Assembly: GCF_011397635.1 (NCBI RefSeq)
Contig: NC_064756.1
Coordinates: 39,316,133-39,380,132, forward strand
Source: Epinephelus fuscoguttatus
Taxonomy: Eukaryota > Chordata > Actinopteri > Perciformes > Serranidae
Direction of reading: 5' to 3'
DNA length: 64,000 nt
Below the pieces are notes generated by a model. The model had not been told where the DNA came from, did not search any database, and saw only the letters and a program-made list of their open reading frames with translations. Shown piece after piece: positions 32,820-44,050 of this stretch. Made by a program: the position numbers and the translations under genes. Position 1 is the stretch's first letter, and the number at the start of each line of letters is the position of its first letter.

Positions 32820-34524
32820 CAATCGCAGTTGTTTAGAATAATTGATTTTGTTAACCAATTCTGGTCCGTGTCATGCTCCTCTTCCCCACAGTAGTGACAC
32901 ATGTCTCTGAGGTCATCTGTAAAAAAAAAAAAAAAAAAAAAGAGCCTTCTCTCATCATGTAACCGCATTGTCATACAATTTAGGTAACTTTAGAATAAAT
33001 CAGATAACTGCAAAGTGTGTTTTATAACAGTTCTAAGGACAATTCATTGGGTTGCCTAAACATCCCCTGATAGCATATTACAGTACTTACCAGTCTCTAG
33101 GAGGAGAGTGGTGGCGATTTGCAGCCTGTGCTCATTTATCACCTCTGATGTGGCAGGAAAATCTACTGTCTCCTTTTTCAAAAGTTGTTTGGCGAACTGA
33201 AATAAGACACTGTAAGATGTTTACAGTGGTTCCAAATCTCTACCAGAGACAAATCTGCTGTCAGAGAGCAATGTCTCTGTTTTAGTCATTAGTTGTGTTA
33301 AAAAAAAAAAAAATCTTGTTTTGGGTAACATTTTAACTGAACAATACTGTTAGAGTAATGTGAGGGTGAGGACACTGCTCTGGATAGCAAACGTACTTTT
33401 AAGGCAAAGACTCCACATGAGGTAACATCCATTTGTCTGGGATGTGGGACAGTGTCACATGTCCACCTTGAGACATTGCACCCCTTCTTTCACATGAATG
33501 CCCTGAAAAAGACAATAGGATATTATTATTATTATTATTATTATTATTACGTAATTAAATGTTGAAATGTTAGTGTTAAATTTTAACAGATGTCCTTACC
33601 TTGTTGTTTCCAAACATTTCTTGATGTCTCGGCTTGACTCCCCCATTGAATCCAGGAACAGAGACTTTTTTTCATGTGGGTAGATGACCTATGGTTTATA
33701 AAAGATAAATACATGTTGTTTCTTTTTTCCATTTTGTAAAGTAGTCGATGATCACACAGATGTACTGATGTCCGTTTTTTTGTTTGTGTCAGTTTCCCAA
33801 TGAGGTCCATCCCAACCAATTCAAATGGCTGAGGAACCTTACAGAAAAAGATTTTCACATTATTTTTTTTTTCTTCCAGACACAGCTTAATGTATACTGC
33901 CTGGTTTATAAATATACAATTGAGAAAATTCTGAACAATCAAAATATCTGTGATATAAAAGTCACTCAATGCATATTTTCAACAACTTTTTTTGGAAGAA
34001 AGCACATATTTTCTTTAAGTCATGTGCCACTTAACACACTAAAAAAAACTTTGCAGTGTTTGGATGAACTAACCTTTATGGGAGTGTATTCTGTTGGCCT
34101 TTTTATTGACTCACCGCTGGCTTGACATGCTGAGCATTGGGAAACCTGATGATGACATGTTATGTAAAAACATATTAATGAACACACATAATGTAAATAC
34201 CAGGATAAAGTTTTATATAAATCATTTTGAAGAATATAGAAAAGAAGTTCCAGAGAAATAATGAAATTATAAGCCTTATCATAGAATTATTATATACGAT
34301 TTGTATGTACTGCTGACTTACCCACTTGTTGATGTCTACAGACATCCCTGGCCAGTAAAATCTTCGGGATATGCTGTCCCTTGTTTTAGTCTGGCCACAG
34401 TGTGCCCCAGCAGGGCTGGCATGAAAATCCACAAATATCCTATTTGCCTTATCGGCACCACGGACCACTTTGGATTTAGTAGTTTTGGCACTTCCTTTGT
34501 AGTGCCAGTAATATAGCTTTCCTC
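32820..34524 (-). pseudogene. Ginger D gene: H2C2, Ulp1, zinc finger; integrase core mostly gone
   Basis: Minus-strand exons: 34322-34524 (H2C2 module with FVDFHASPAGAHCG and RRFYWPGMSVDI), 34074-34145 (QCSACQASGES), from 33837 (PFELVGMDLIGKL, the opening of the integrase core), 33600-33688 (HEKKSLFLDSMGES, Ulp1 Asp), 33397-33502 (HPRQMDVTSCGVFALK, the Ulp1 Gln and catalytic Cys), 33091-33196 and about 32820-32916 (DDLRDMCHYCGEE, first half of a PHD-like finger). Most of the integrase core, the GPY/F part and the Ulp1 His exon are absent between 33837 and 33688. The gene is broken. I found no termini for this element. Confidence 0.7.
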
Positions 34525-35330
34525 CTAAATGGAATCAAAAAACAAAAGAAAAACAATGTTTATAAGGTACTTGAATCTTATTTCCATTTGATGGTACATA
34601 CTTTCACTCCACTACATTTCAGAGGGAAGTAACTTTCTACTCCACTACATTTATTAGTTACTTTTCAGATGGAGATTTTACATAAAATAATGTAATCATG
34701 ATCCAATAAACTAGACCCCTGTGACCATGTGCTCCAACTGTGAAGTTTGTGTGGTGTCCCTTGGGGTGCACACTCAAGGTTCCCAAACTCAACAGCATTT
34801 AACACCTGGTTTGACATATTGCTTTTGTTCGATGTTCATTGACCTCGACTTCAATTAAAAACACACATATATTAAAATGGATTGTGCCAGTGGGCAGGGT
34901 TATGGAGTATAAAAACAGTGTACCACCTTCCCCAGTTCATTTCTCATTTCTGCTAAAGAGGTGCTGTGAGAAGCTCCTGCCATTTTGCTTTGAAGGTGAA
35001 GTTCATGTAATTTGTGTTTAAAACCATGCTTCAAATTTATTAAATTTATTCATTATTACACTGTTAACTTTTGTTTTATTGTGTTTATTACTTTTGTGTT
35101 GACTTTTGATTACAGGCAACCCAGGGTCTGGCTCGTGTTTTGCTGCTTTTGATGTTGGGAAAATAAATCACCCTGCACCTTGCCTGATTGTGTGCTTGTC
35201 ATCCTTTGTCGACCTATGTGAAGAGTCAGGTTGTAGTGCTGGTTACACTTCCCTCATCTAAGCCATAGGTGTGACAACCCCTCAGCTTTATTATATAGCC
35301 CAGACAAAGCAGTTAAAAGTTAGCCTGGTT
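34525..35330. other. Non-coding with a dispersed repeat
   Basis: At about 34600-34720 'ctccactacatttcagagg' and 'tactccactacattta' belong to a common fish repeat. No gene recognised in the rest. Confidence 0.4.
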
Positions 35331-35450
35331 CCAGACCATAGACCCCACCCACTCAACTGAGTAGGCTTGCATCTCTGGTCTGGCATACTTCAATGAATTT
35401 GCGATTTATCTCGTCCAAACGCTGGACGGACCAATGGGCTGTCGGACCAA
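35331..35450. repeat. Short inverted-repeat element
   Basis: 'ggttccagaccatagaccc' at the left and 'tctggtctggca' at the right are partly complementary. This wording is that of an abundant fish MITE or SINE-like repeat. Boundaries approximate. Confidence 0.4.
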
Positions 35451-35454
35451 CGGG

Positions 35455-35640
35455 CAGACCCCGGTACCAGGCAGGAAGACAAAATCTGGCGTAAAGCTCA
35501 TTCTGAAAAACGACAAGAGGATGTAAGAAGCTTGGAGTCAGAAAACATTTAAAGTTAAGTGTCTTATTTGGCAGTTACAAGCTGACAAAGGGGAAAATAG
35601 CTGTTGCCTGGCCTTTTATCTCTTATTTATTATTTATTAG
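35455..35640 (-). repeat. Second copy of first-exon border of the 15-exon gene
   Basis: Matches 46145-46330 in the same orientation: 'acaaaatctggcgtaaag', 'ctcattctgaaaaa', 'acaagagg', 'ggagtcagaaaac' and 'tggcagttacaagctg'. It spans the splice acceptor and the start of exon 1 (NELYARFC) of the gene at 40281-46207, so it is a fragment of another copy of that gene or element. Confidence 0.7.
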
Positions 35641-36840
35641 ACAGTAGAGTCTAATAAGGTCTACATTGCATTTGCAAGTAGTGGTTACCATGAATATTTG
35701 AATTACAATAATGGAATGATATAGAATAATCAAATAACCCAAACCTTTACACAAGACATAAACTCTTTTTCTATGCTTCTTTTATTTGCTACTTTTGAGT
35801 TTTAAAAAAAAAAACAAGGCATGAGCTTCAGAACAAACAAATAGCAATGAATTTTAACAATATTAATGTGCACAAATATGGATGCAGCATCATGATAAAG
35901 TGCGGCTTATTTTAGTCCCACGTGGAGATTGACAAAAAAGTTACAACTCAGCAACATTAATTAGTTGTTATAGTTAATATCTTATATTATTTCAATAATA
36001 AAAAGTGCACCTCAAGAATAAGGTCTAACAGCCACAAAACAGGGCATGTTTTGGAAACAAGTATTTTAGAATTTTTTATGGTTATACTTCTTTTAAATTA
36101 TTATTTTTTAATCTTTTCACATGTATTCTTTTAATATACAAGTATATGAATTTACAGTGCATACTTTTAAAGGTTGCCTTCTGAAAATGATTTTTCTTCA
36201 GACACTGAGACACAAATCTCTAGCAACTCCACCAAAATAAGCAAACGTTACCGCTTTATTTATTTATATCCATATATTTCTTTTCTTAGTGAGGGTTTTG
36301 TTCATATGCCAGTCACAGCCTCATTTATGAGTATTGTAAAACATGGAAATATTTTAGGGACTTAAGCTCCAGGCCCATTTTCCAAAATATATATATGGAG
36401 CATTAAAATAAGTTATTAGGATGATGCTAAATGCTAAATGCTATGTTTTTGGTGGTTTTTGTGATAAATTGCCAGCCGAGACTTAAAATTACATGAAATA
36501 AAGGTTGTAATTTCATGGCAAGCAACATGTGCTAGACTGCATTTTAATTATTGTTTATTATCATTATTAGTTCATGTGATTCCAGAAAAAAATCCAGCTC
36601 TTCTGGAGCATTTCTGATGTATTTTGTCTCTCAACTTTATTTAGGGTCACTCGGAGTACATCAGGTTAAAGTATTTTCATATGACGTGACAATAACAACC
36701 ATCAAAACCCATCTGCAAACACAACTAAACAAAACAAAACAATTGTTAATCATTGAATCGCCCCTCACACCACCTGTAATGTGAACGATCTGTTGAAATG
36801 TGTTTATATCTTAACTATAGGCCTATATCATTAGGGATTT
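35641..36840. other. AT-rich non-coding sequence
   Basis: I see no exon or bounded repeat. Short open frames here look random. Confidence 0.45.
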
Positions 36841-36849
36841 GTTTTACCT

Positions 36850-37251
36850 TGTCACTTGGTCGCACAGGGATTTTGCTGACAAGCTTTTGAAACGCCGGCC
36901 ACTCAACGGTAGAGTGCGTCCTCCACGATATACTCGGCCACCAGCCTTCTCACTTCTCTTGGGTCAAGCATCTTCACCTCTGGGTTTGCTCGCACCATCA
37001 TCCTCCTCTAAGTTTTTCTGCTTGCTAGCAAGAGGTGTTTTAGACATTAGCTTAATGTCGCCGTGCACTCTCTCCAGGTGTTTCTTCAGGTTACTTGTAC
37101 TATTTTTAGCTGTAGACAGTTCCCTCGGCTTCCCACCAACACACAATGTAACGTTACACCTTACTGTGAGGTTTTTGTCCTTTTCTGTGAGAAATTCAAA
37201 ATAGTGCGAGTATATCCACTTAGAAAACGTGGAGTCCTCCGCTGCTGTCAT
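36850..37251 (-). pseudogene. BED-finger hAT/ZBED-type fragment
   Basis: ATG at 37251 opens MTAAEDSTFSKWIYSHYFEF. VRCNVTLCVGG and STSNLKKHLERVH follow, a BED-type zinc finger pattern (C..C...H...H) used by hAT transposases and ZBED proteins. After SKPRGED the frame must shift to reach MLDPREVRRLVAEYIVED, which then meets a stop. The catalytic and dimerisation regions are absent. It lies directly downstream of the 5' repeat at 37310-37550. Confidence 0.65.
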
Positions 37252-37309
37252 CTTGGCATTTCCGTAAACAAAGCCACTCAGCCACTGTCAGCTTAAATAT
37301 AGTAACAGT

Positions 37310-37550
37310 ACTGATTTTTAACCCACAAGATTTACATACAGTAGCATCAGAAACGCCATTTCAGAGCTTATAATGTGGCTACTTAGCATGATATTATGCT
37401 TAAGATGTTACTTTGCCAGCGAAACATGACATTTTCTCCAGTACAGTAACACTGTTTTCATATTACAGTGACAGAAATCGGTAATACAACAGATCTTACC
37501 TCTCTTGGTCCGCTACTATCGATGATGTTAACATTAACAGTTCAGTGAGA
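37310..37550 (-). repeat. 5' flank repeat, copy 1
   Basis: Direct repeat of 53655-53880: 'agaaacgccatttc', 'agcttataatgtggctac', 'gcgaaacatgacattttc', 'cagtgacagaaatcgg' and 'taatacaacagatct'. The adjoining 'cttaaatatagta' also occurs at 46822, beyond the LINE and foldback insertions. It is a shared upstream region for two minus-strand genes (see findings). Confidence 0.75.
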
Positions 37551-37920
37551 ATTCTTCATTGTGGTCACTGAAATTGTCTCTTTTCCACATCGATTTTTTC
37601 ATTTTTATATATATATTCTGACTTCACACCTATTGGTTTTTGCAGTACTTGCTTTTATTCTCAATTTCATTTTCTCTCACCATGTTTATGTGATGCACCA
37701 CAACTCCAAATCAAATTTCATGTATGTGAAAGCCCACTTGGCAATTCTGCACAGAGCACTCAAGAGATTAGAAAGATTTAAATGCTTTTTATTAGTCACA
37801 CAAAATTACAACATTTAAATTAAAACCCAGAATAAACTTTAATACATTTTTAAATTAATACCCAAAATAAACTTTTAATACAAACATTTTACATTAAAAC
37901 ACACTAAAACACCAAGACAT
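37551..37920. other. AT-rich non-coding sequence
   Basis: Nothing recognised. Contains a short local duplication of 'aaaataaactttaata'. Confidence 0.4.
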
Positions 37921-37989
37921 ATGTTAGTTTACCCCTCTTCCTCTGCTTCTACTCCCCTCTGCTTCTCCCCCTTCCTCCTCTTGTTCCTC

Positions 37990-38447
37990 CTCGTTTTCCT
38001 CAGCCTTTTGACCTGTGCCTGACCAGGTGGTAAGGTGTTCGCCTTCTCCCCTCCCCACCTCCACCTGGTAGTCTTTGGGACATCCACTGGTCGAGGGTGA
38101 CCCCAGATGTGGCGCAGCAATAAATCTTCTTATTATGGACAAAGTGTTCTATTATGTTTATGTCCACCTTGCACCCTGGAAAGATGTGTGGTGGGTCCCA
38201 CGGTGAATCTACACAAAGAAACACACACAGAGATTCATTTAAGTGCAAAGTCTCAATAACAGTAAATGTAACATATACAGAGGAAATTATGTCCATATTT
38301 ATGCTCTGAGTTTTGTTTCATCACAGTAATGTACTTGTACTTGTAGCGTGTGTGCTGGTGGGATTGACAAACCTTGTGTCTCTTTGTTTTCGCAGACGAG
38401 GGCCTTGTATTGCTTCCTGGCCTTGGCCCGCTCAGCAAGCTCTGCAA
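37990..38447 (-). other. Putative exons of unknown gene
   Basis: The minus strand has an acceptor (ttgcag) near 38448, then ELAERAKARKQYKALVCENK, then a GT donor. After an intron, an acceptor (gtgtag) near 38206 leads into SPWDPPHIFPGCKVDI and HNKKIYCCATSGVTLDQW. The phases are compatible and the composition looks coding, but I recognise no domain. The lower end enters a Glu/Arg-rich low-complexity stretch (37924-38020). Confidence 0.3.
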
Positions 38448-38449
38448 GA

Positions 38450-40280
38450 GGACAAATCAGAGAGAAATGGTATGAAGTTAATGACATATTTAACAAATTC
38501 ACCAAGAAGCCCCAGCTTGCAAATCAGAGGAGAGCAAAACTTCTCATTCAGTGTGTTCAAATCAGGAAAACAGAATAATTTAACAGTTTTTCTTCTCTGG
38601 TGTCTGTCAGCATCTTAGTAAGCTAAATCATTGTTTAAAGACTCTCTACACCCATACTTCATACGTGTACACTTTCTTAATGAAAGTGAGATGCATGATA
38701 TTACAAATTAAGATTTTATGACAGTAGAAGATTTACAAGAAGAAATATTTTACCTTTGTAGTGACCCTTTGCCTTTCAAAAAAAGGCCACCACCATAGTT
38801 GCTGTCAGACTATTTTAGACGCGTGCGTAACAAAAGACAAATGTCCATTAGTTTCAGTGATAACTGGATTTATTATTACAATCCGTGTTTAGTCCACTTT
38901 TCCAACATAAACCAAATAACAAACCAAAAATCGGACTTTCCTCTTCCACATTGCCTTGTGCACGGTCACAAAACTTTTGCTTCCACACAGCAACACCTGT
39001 GTGAAATTGCACCTTGATTAAATCACTGCACCTCACTGCCTAATTGTCAGCATACCTACTCCCCCAAGTGGTGAGAGTTTTACCAAAAACAAACATGACA
39101 TATTTCACAAAAATGGCTCTCACAACCTTTTTTTCCTATTTTCCCTGTGCTCAGTACAGGAGGCCAGAAAGGGTTCACAAACTTCAGCTCAGGTAGAGGG
39201 CTGCTCCACCATCGGCTGCTCTGATTAAGGCGTATACATGCCGGAGAAAATCGAATTCCAATCGCATTATCTGGGTGTCTTAATTGGAGTTGGAGAACTC
39301 CGATATTAGTCGGAGTAACGCCTTTACATGCACTTAAGTTGTCCAGTTAAAGTCAGATTAAGGCAATAATTGTTTTTTTTTTTCCAAGTGTCATGTAAAC
39401 GTACTGTCTGAGAACAATGGATGAAGATCACCCAGCCATCTCCTGGAGCCTCTCAGGGTGTGGGCCATCAGGGTCAACAGGCTGACCCCCCTCTGAGGCT
39501 GGGACAGTCAGACCTCATGCTGCTTTGGCACTGAAGTTGAAGTTTAAAGGTTGACTCTTCTGTCATCTGTCAGAATAATAGGGTTCTGACATTTGTTTAG
39601 AACACAGTCTCAACTACCTGTGTTTTCGAGGGTAAATAATGATGAAAGAGGACAGAAAGAAGACTGTATTGAAAATCCCACAGAATTTATTCAAGTGCAA
39701 CTTGATTAAACTGTGTTGTTTTAAAACAGTGAATAAGTAATTTGATTATGAACAGAGCAACAGAACCACAGGTTGATAACAGATACACACAGTGTTACTG
39801 AGCTCCACATGTTTCACAGTGAAGATCTGATTGAACACTGAGTGCTGCTTCAGTGTAATCATATTTAAACATTTAGACACGAAAGCATCTAGTGTTTCAC
39901 AGAGTGGAGTTGGTCAGTGATACACGCACGCACGCACACACACATTGTCAAACTCCAAACAGAGTTCAGAGTGGCAGTGCAACATGTTGAACAAACAGGC
40001 TCAAAGTGTGAAAGTCACAGACAGTTCAACCCTGAACCTCTTTACACATGCAAATCACAGTCAATCACAGTACAAACGACTCTGCTGCACACAGCTCTGA
40101 CACAACATGAACTATGGCTTCAAACCACAAGTGCAAAAAGTGCAGCAGCTGCATCGCAATAAACAGCTGGAGGTATGATGTGAACACTGTAGCTCAGATA
40201 TACAGGCAGTAGGATAAATATGTTGGTGCATACATAGACAGACAGACAGACACACGCACACGCACACGCACACACACAAT
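38450..40280. other. Non-coding; probable 3' part of the 15-exon element
   Basis: No exon seen. At about 39230-39380 a dispersed repeat with 'cgtatacatgccggag' and 'aacgcctttacatgcac' is visible. At about 39930 a short CA run occurs. The 15-exon gene ends at 40281, so its 3' untranslated region and the element's end should lie here. Confidence 0.35.
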
Positions 40281-41689
40281 TCAGTCCAGGGAGGCCAGCC
40301 ACTCCTCTGGGCTTTTGTTTTTTGCTGCCACCGGACAACAACTCACCCTCTGCCCATTGTTTTTTGTCAGCAGCTTGTGGCCTGTCTCCTTCACCTTTCG
40401 CTGGCCACAATGGCTGCAGCGAATGATGGAAGGGGCTCTGACCCTTAGAGTCTGTCCTTGCTTTGCTGCCTCTGCCTGTGCCTCCTGCAGCCTCTTCCTG
40501 TTCCAGGCAGTGGTTTTTGGAAAAGGAGATGAAGACGAAGCTGCAGAGGTGGTGGCCACAGTAGCGGCAGCAACGGCAGAGGTGGTGGCAGCTGCAGTAA
40601 AAGCCCCAGATAGGCCAGCACTGGCCTTCTCATCCTCCTCATCTCCCTCCAGCGGCAGCATGTCCTCATAAATTGAGGAGCCCAGGGCAGGCTGGGTCTC
40701 CTCTTCCTGGTTCTCTCTTGCTGGCAGTAGGGTGCCCTCAGCCACAAGAGGGGCCGGCAGGGAGAAGAGTGCAGGGGCAAGGGTGCTCCTCTCTTGGGCA
40801 GCCGTCCACCTTTTGTGCCTGTAGAGTGAACACAGAGCTGTTAGTGCTGAACAGTGACATTAAATATTTGATGTTGGTGCGTCAGGAGCAGCTGCTGAAG
40901 ACAAATGAGATGATCATCTGTGAGACAACTGTAAATAAAGTTTAAATAAAGAAGAGAGTCTCACCACTAAGAGAGGGTGGCAGCTGGAGGGTGGTCCTGT
41001 TTCTGAGGGCAGGGTGCATTGTGACCACGTTCCTGATGGTGTTGTAGTCCCTCAGAATCAGTGTCCAGCGGCTTACCAGGCACCCCATCATCCTCTTGCC
41101 GCTGGGATGGAGGACAGTCAGCCGGATGAAAATGGCCTCCACCAGCCATCTGGTGTCGGGCCACGTGGCAGGCCCGACGCCCGTTCCCACAACACAGCTG
41201 TAACCAGACACGGGAGAGAGAGAGAGAGATAAGTGGCCTGAAAATACACTGTGACTGTTACACAGCGAACACATCAGCTCTGTGCAAACACGTACCGCTT
41301 CATACTCTCCAGTTCCGGCATGGCCACTGCATTAGGAGCGTAGGTCTTTGACCTCTTAAACCTCCCCTTAGACAGCTGGGCCCTGTAGCATGACGGATAC
41401 ACCGCAGGACCCTTGTCCGCAGCAGGGAGGTTCTGCCAAAGGCCCACAATCTCCTCAGCTTCAGCATCACTGATGAAGCCCTTCCTGCAGAGCTCCACCA
41501 GTCTGTCAGCCAGCAGGACCACATGCTGGTACCCCGGCCTTCCATCAGGATCACTGTACTGTAACACACAGAAATAAGAGGTCACACGTCAGTTGATAAG
41601 TTCAGGATCAGCGAAAAAAACAACCTGACCAGTGGGAGAGTGTAGTGTCACTAATGATGAACAGTACAAACCGTGGATGACGATGCAGT

Positions 41690-41890
41690 GGTCAGCTGGG
41701 AGGAGGGCACAGGTGGAGGCTGCTGCTGTGGTGACACTGGCTGCAGTGTCGGGCGAGGTGGTGGACGCTGGGGCTGCTGCAGCGTCAGGCGAGGTGGAGG
41801 CTGAGGCTGCTGCAGTGTCGGGCGAGGTGGTGGACGCTGGGGCTGCTGCAGTGTCGGGCGAGGTGGAGGCTGAGGTGGCTGCTGTGAGGG
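41690..41890 (-). repeat. Coding minisatellite (PPPRPTLQQPQ repeats)
   Basis: Within exon 12 of the 15-exon gene, a 30-39-bp unit repeats about four times and codes for variants of RPPPRPTLQQPQ. The purine/pyrimidine pattern also leaves the opposite strand open. Such proline-rich tracts are usually flexible linkers. Confidence 0.75.
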
Positions 41891-44003
41891 ATGTAATACA
41901 TCCAAGAGGAACTCATGGAATCCCTCATCACCAACCTCCTCCAGAACCAGATCTTCCTTCTCCTCCTCAACATTGAGCTCCTCGCTGCTGTCAGGCTCCT
42001 CTGGGTCATCAGGGAAGTCCTGCAGAGTCCGCCCAGTCTGGCTGTAGAGGTAGCTGATTCCAATCAGCTCCCCTGAAGAAGAAAAATATGAAATGAATTT
42101 ATATTTCTTAGCATTTTTCCCTTATGTTAAAATTTTTTGAAAGTTGGAGTGGACAACATTTTACACTCTCTGATATGAACTGAGGCTGAAGCATTTTCTG
42201 ATCAACATTTTTCCTTTCTGCTTGTTTTTATTACCTGTGTACTCCAGCGGCTTGGTGTAACTCTCAACCAGCGTCAGCCCGAAGAAGTGCTGACTCAGCT
42301 GGTTGAGAGTGTGCTGCTCCTGGCCACTGTAGCACTTTTTCCCAGTCATCGCTCCGCCTGCCGCCACCTGGGCCCGATCTTCATTCCACCTTGTGAGGCC
42401 CTCCAACAGGTACATCTGAACGAAGCAACCGCTGGCTGCTGTGCCTGCAAACAATTAGATTAGAGAGAGAGAAAAGTCAGAATTTAAAGAAATAGAAGAC
42501 AAACACTCAGTGTGTGCACGTTGTGTGTGTTGTTACTCACCTGGGATGAACCTGTTGAGGTGCAGGTGGAACGACTCCAGCGACGTTGACCCTCGGGCGC
42601 AGCGATAGACTGGGAGAGCCACCCCACCTTTGGTCAGCTGACCGGTCCTGGTGTACAGCTGGACACCGGGAGGATCCTGAAGTGGTGGCGAGGGGAAAGT
42701 CGGTACAGTGATAATGGTTATTTATCGTTTGGTCTGAGGGTTATAATCCTGAGAAAATGTGTGTTAAATATTAGTTTCAGTCTATCTGTCATTCTCACCC
42801 TAACCCTGTGAGTCAACTAAAGTACACAAATCCAACCAGCTTGTGTTGATTATTGATACAGAGTGACTCATAAATCATCAGTCCGTATCAATAACTTAAC
42901 ACAAGCTAGAAGGGATGGCTCTCTGAGCACACACCTGCCGCCAGTCTGCGTATAAAATGCCAGATGTCCAACCTGACGGTCAGCTGTGGCCACGCAGGGA
43001 ACAGAGCTGCTGCAGCGCAGGTTCCTCCGTCCTTCCTGCAGCAGTCCCTGTCCACATAGAGGACCTGCAGCGGCTCATGCCCTGCCTGCTGGTACCGCTC
43101 CTGCAGGCCCTCTGCCATGTCCCTCAGCCCAAAGCCCAAAGCTGCTGTGACAACACAGTTGAGCACCTGCCCCAGCTCGTTCCCCACGCTGGTCATCCAC
43201 TGGGCGGTGCCAGCGTCCGCTCCAGCCAGCTTTTTGGTGATCTGCAGAGAACAGGTATATTTCATCCATCAGTAAAGGTGCAGCTCTGTAAGCAGCAGTG
43301 TCAGATACCAGATACATTAACCTGCTGTTCACAGGCTCAAATCTTCTCACCTTCTTGGTTGAGTCCATCTTAAGAATGGTGCCGAAGGTGGAGGTGACCT
43401 TGGCTCTCAGGTCCTCTATGCGAGTAAACGCATCCCTGGCGTAAGTTGAGAGCAGCCAGCTGCAGCTGGGTACAGCCTCCATCTTCGGCACATCAGCAGG
43501 AGGGGGCATCTGCACCCCAGGAACCTCAAACCTCCTGCAGGTGCTGAGGTAGTGGATGCAGCGCCTCATCCACTCTGCCGTGTGCTGCTCCATCAAAAGG
43601 GAGTGCAGACGCCTCACGCTGTCCCCCAGTGTGCGCCCCTTCAGCTGAGCCAGCACTTTCTTGTCACAAGAAAGCCTGCAGCACAAACACAGTTTCACAG
43701 TTAAACAACACGAGCATCATGTGGCTCATCTGACATGTAATTCATTTCCTGTGAACATCGCTGTCTCACACAGGGCTGTACAGAAACCTGTAGTTCAGTA
43801 TGTTTACCTGTACGTCAGCACTGCAGGGAAGAGCTGCTGGTGGTCGAAGTCCAGCTGCTTCCTGACACACTCCGACCAGGCGGCTAACTTCTTACCGCAG
43901 TACCTGTGTGAGGAAATGCATTTTTAAAAGGACTGAACACACAGTTGCTGCACTTTCTCTGCGTCTCAGTGACCTCAGTGTCCACAGTCATAACTTAGTG
44001 TAG

Positions 44004-44006
<3 letters not shown>

Positions 44007-44048
<42 letters not shown>
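44007..44048 (+). repeat. (GT)n microsatellite
   Basis: GT run in the intron between exons 6 and 7 of the 15-exon gene. Confidence 0.95.

Positions 44049-44050
<2 letters not shown>

Noticed and set aside
40315-40671. Plus-strand frame of 118 residues opposite the last exon
   Set aside because: Shadow of the minus-strand coding exon, whose zinc motif and splice acceptor are convincing.
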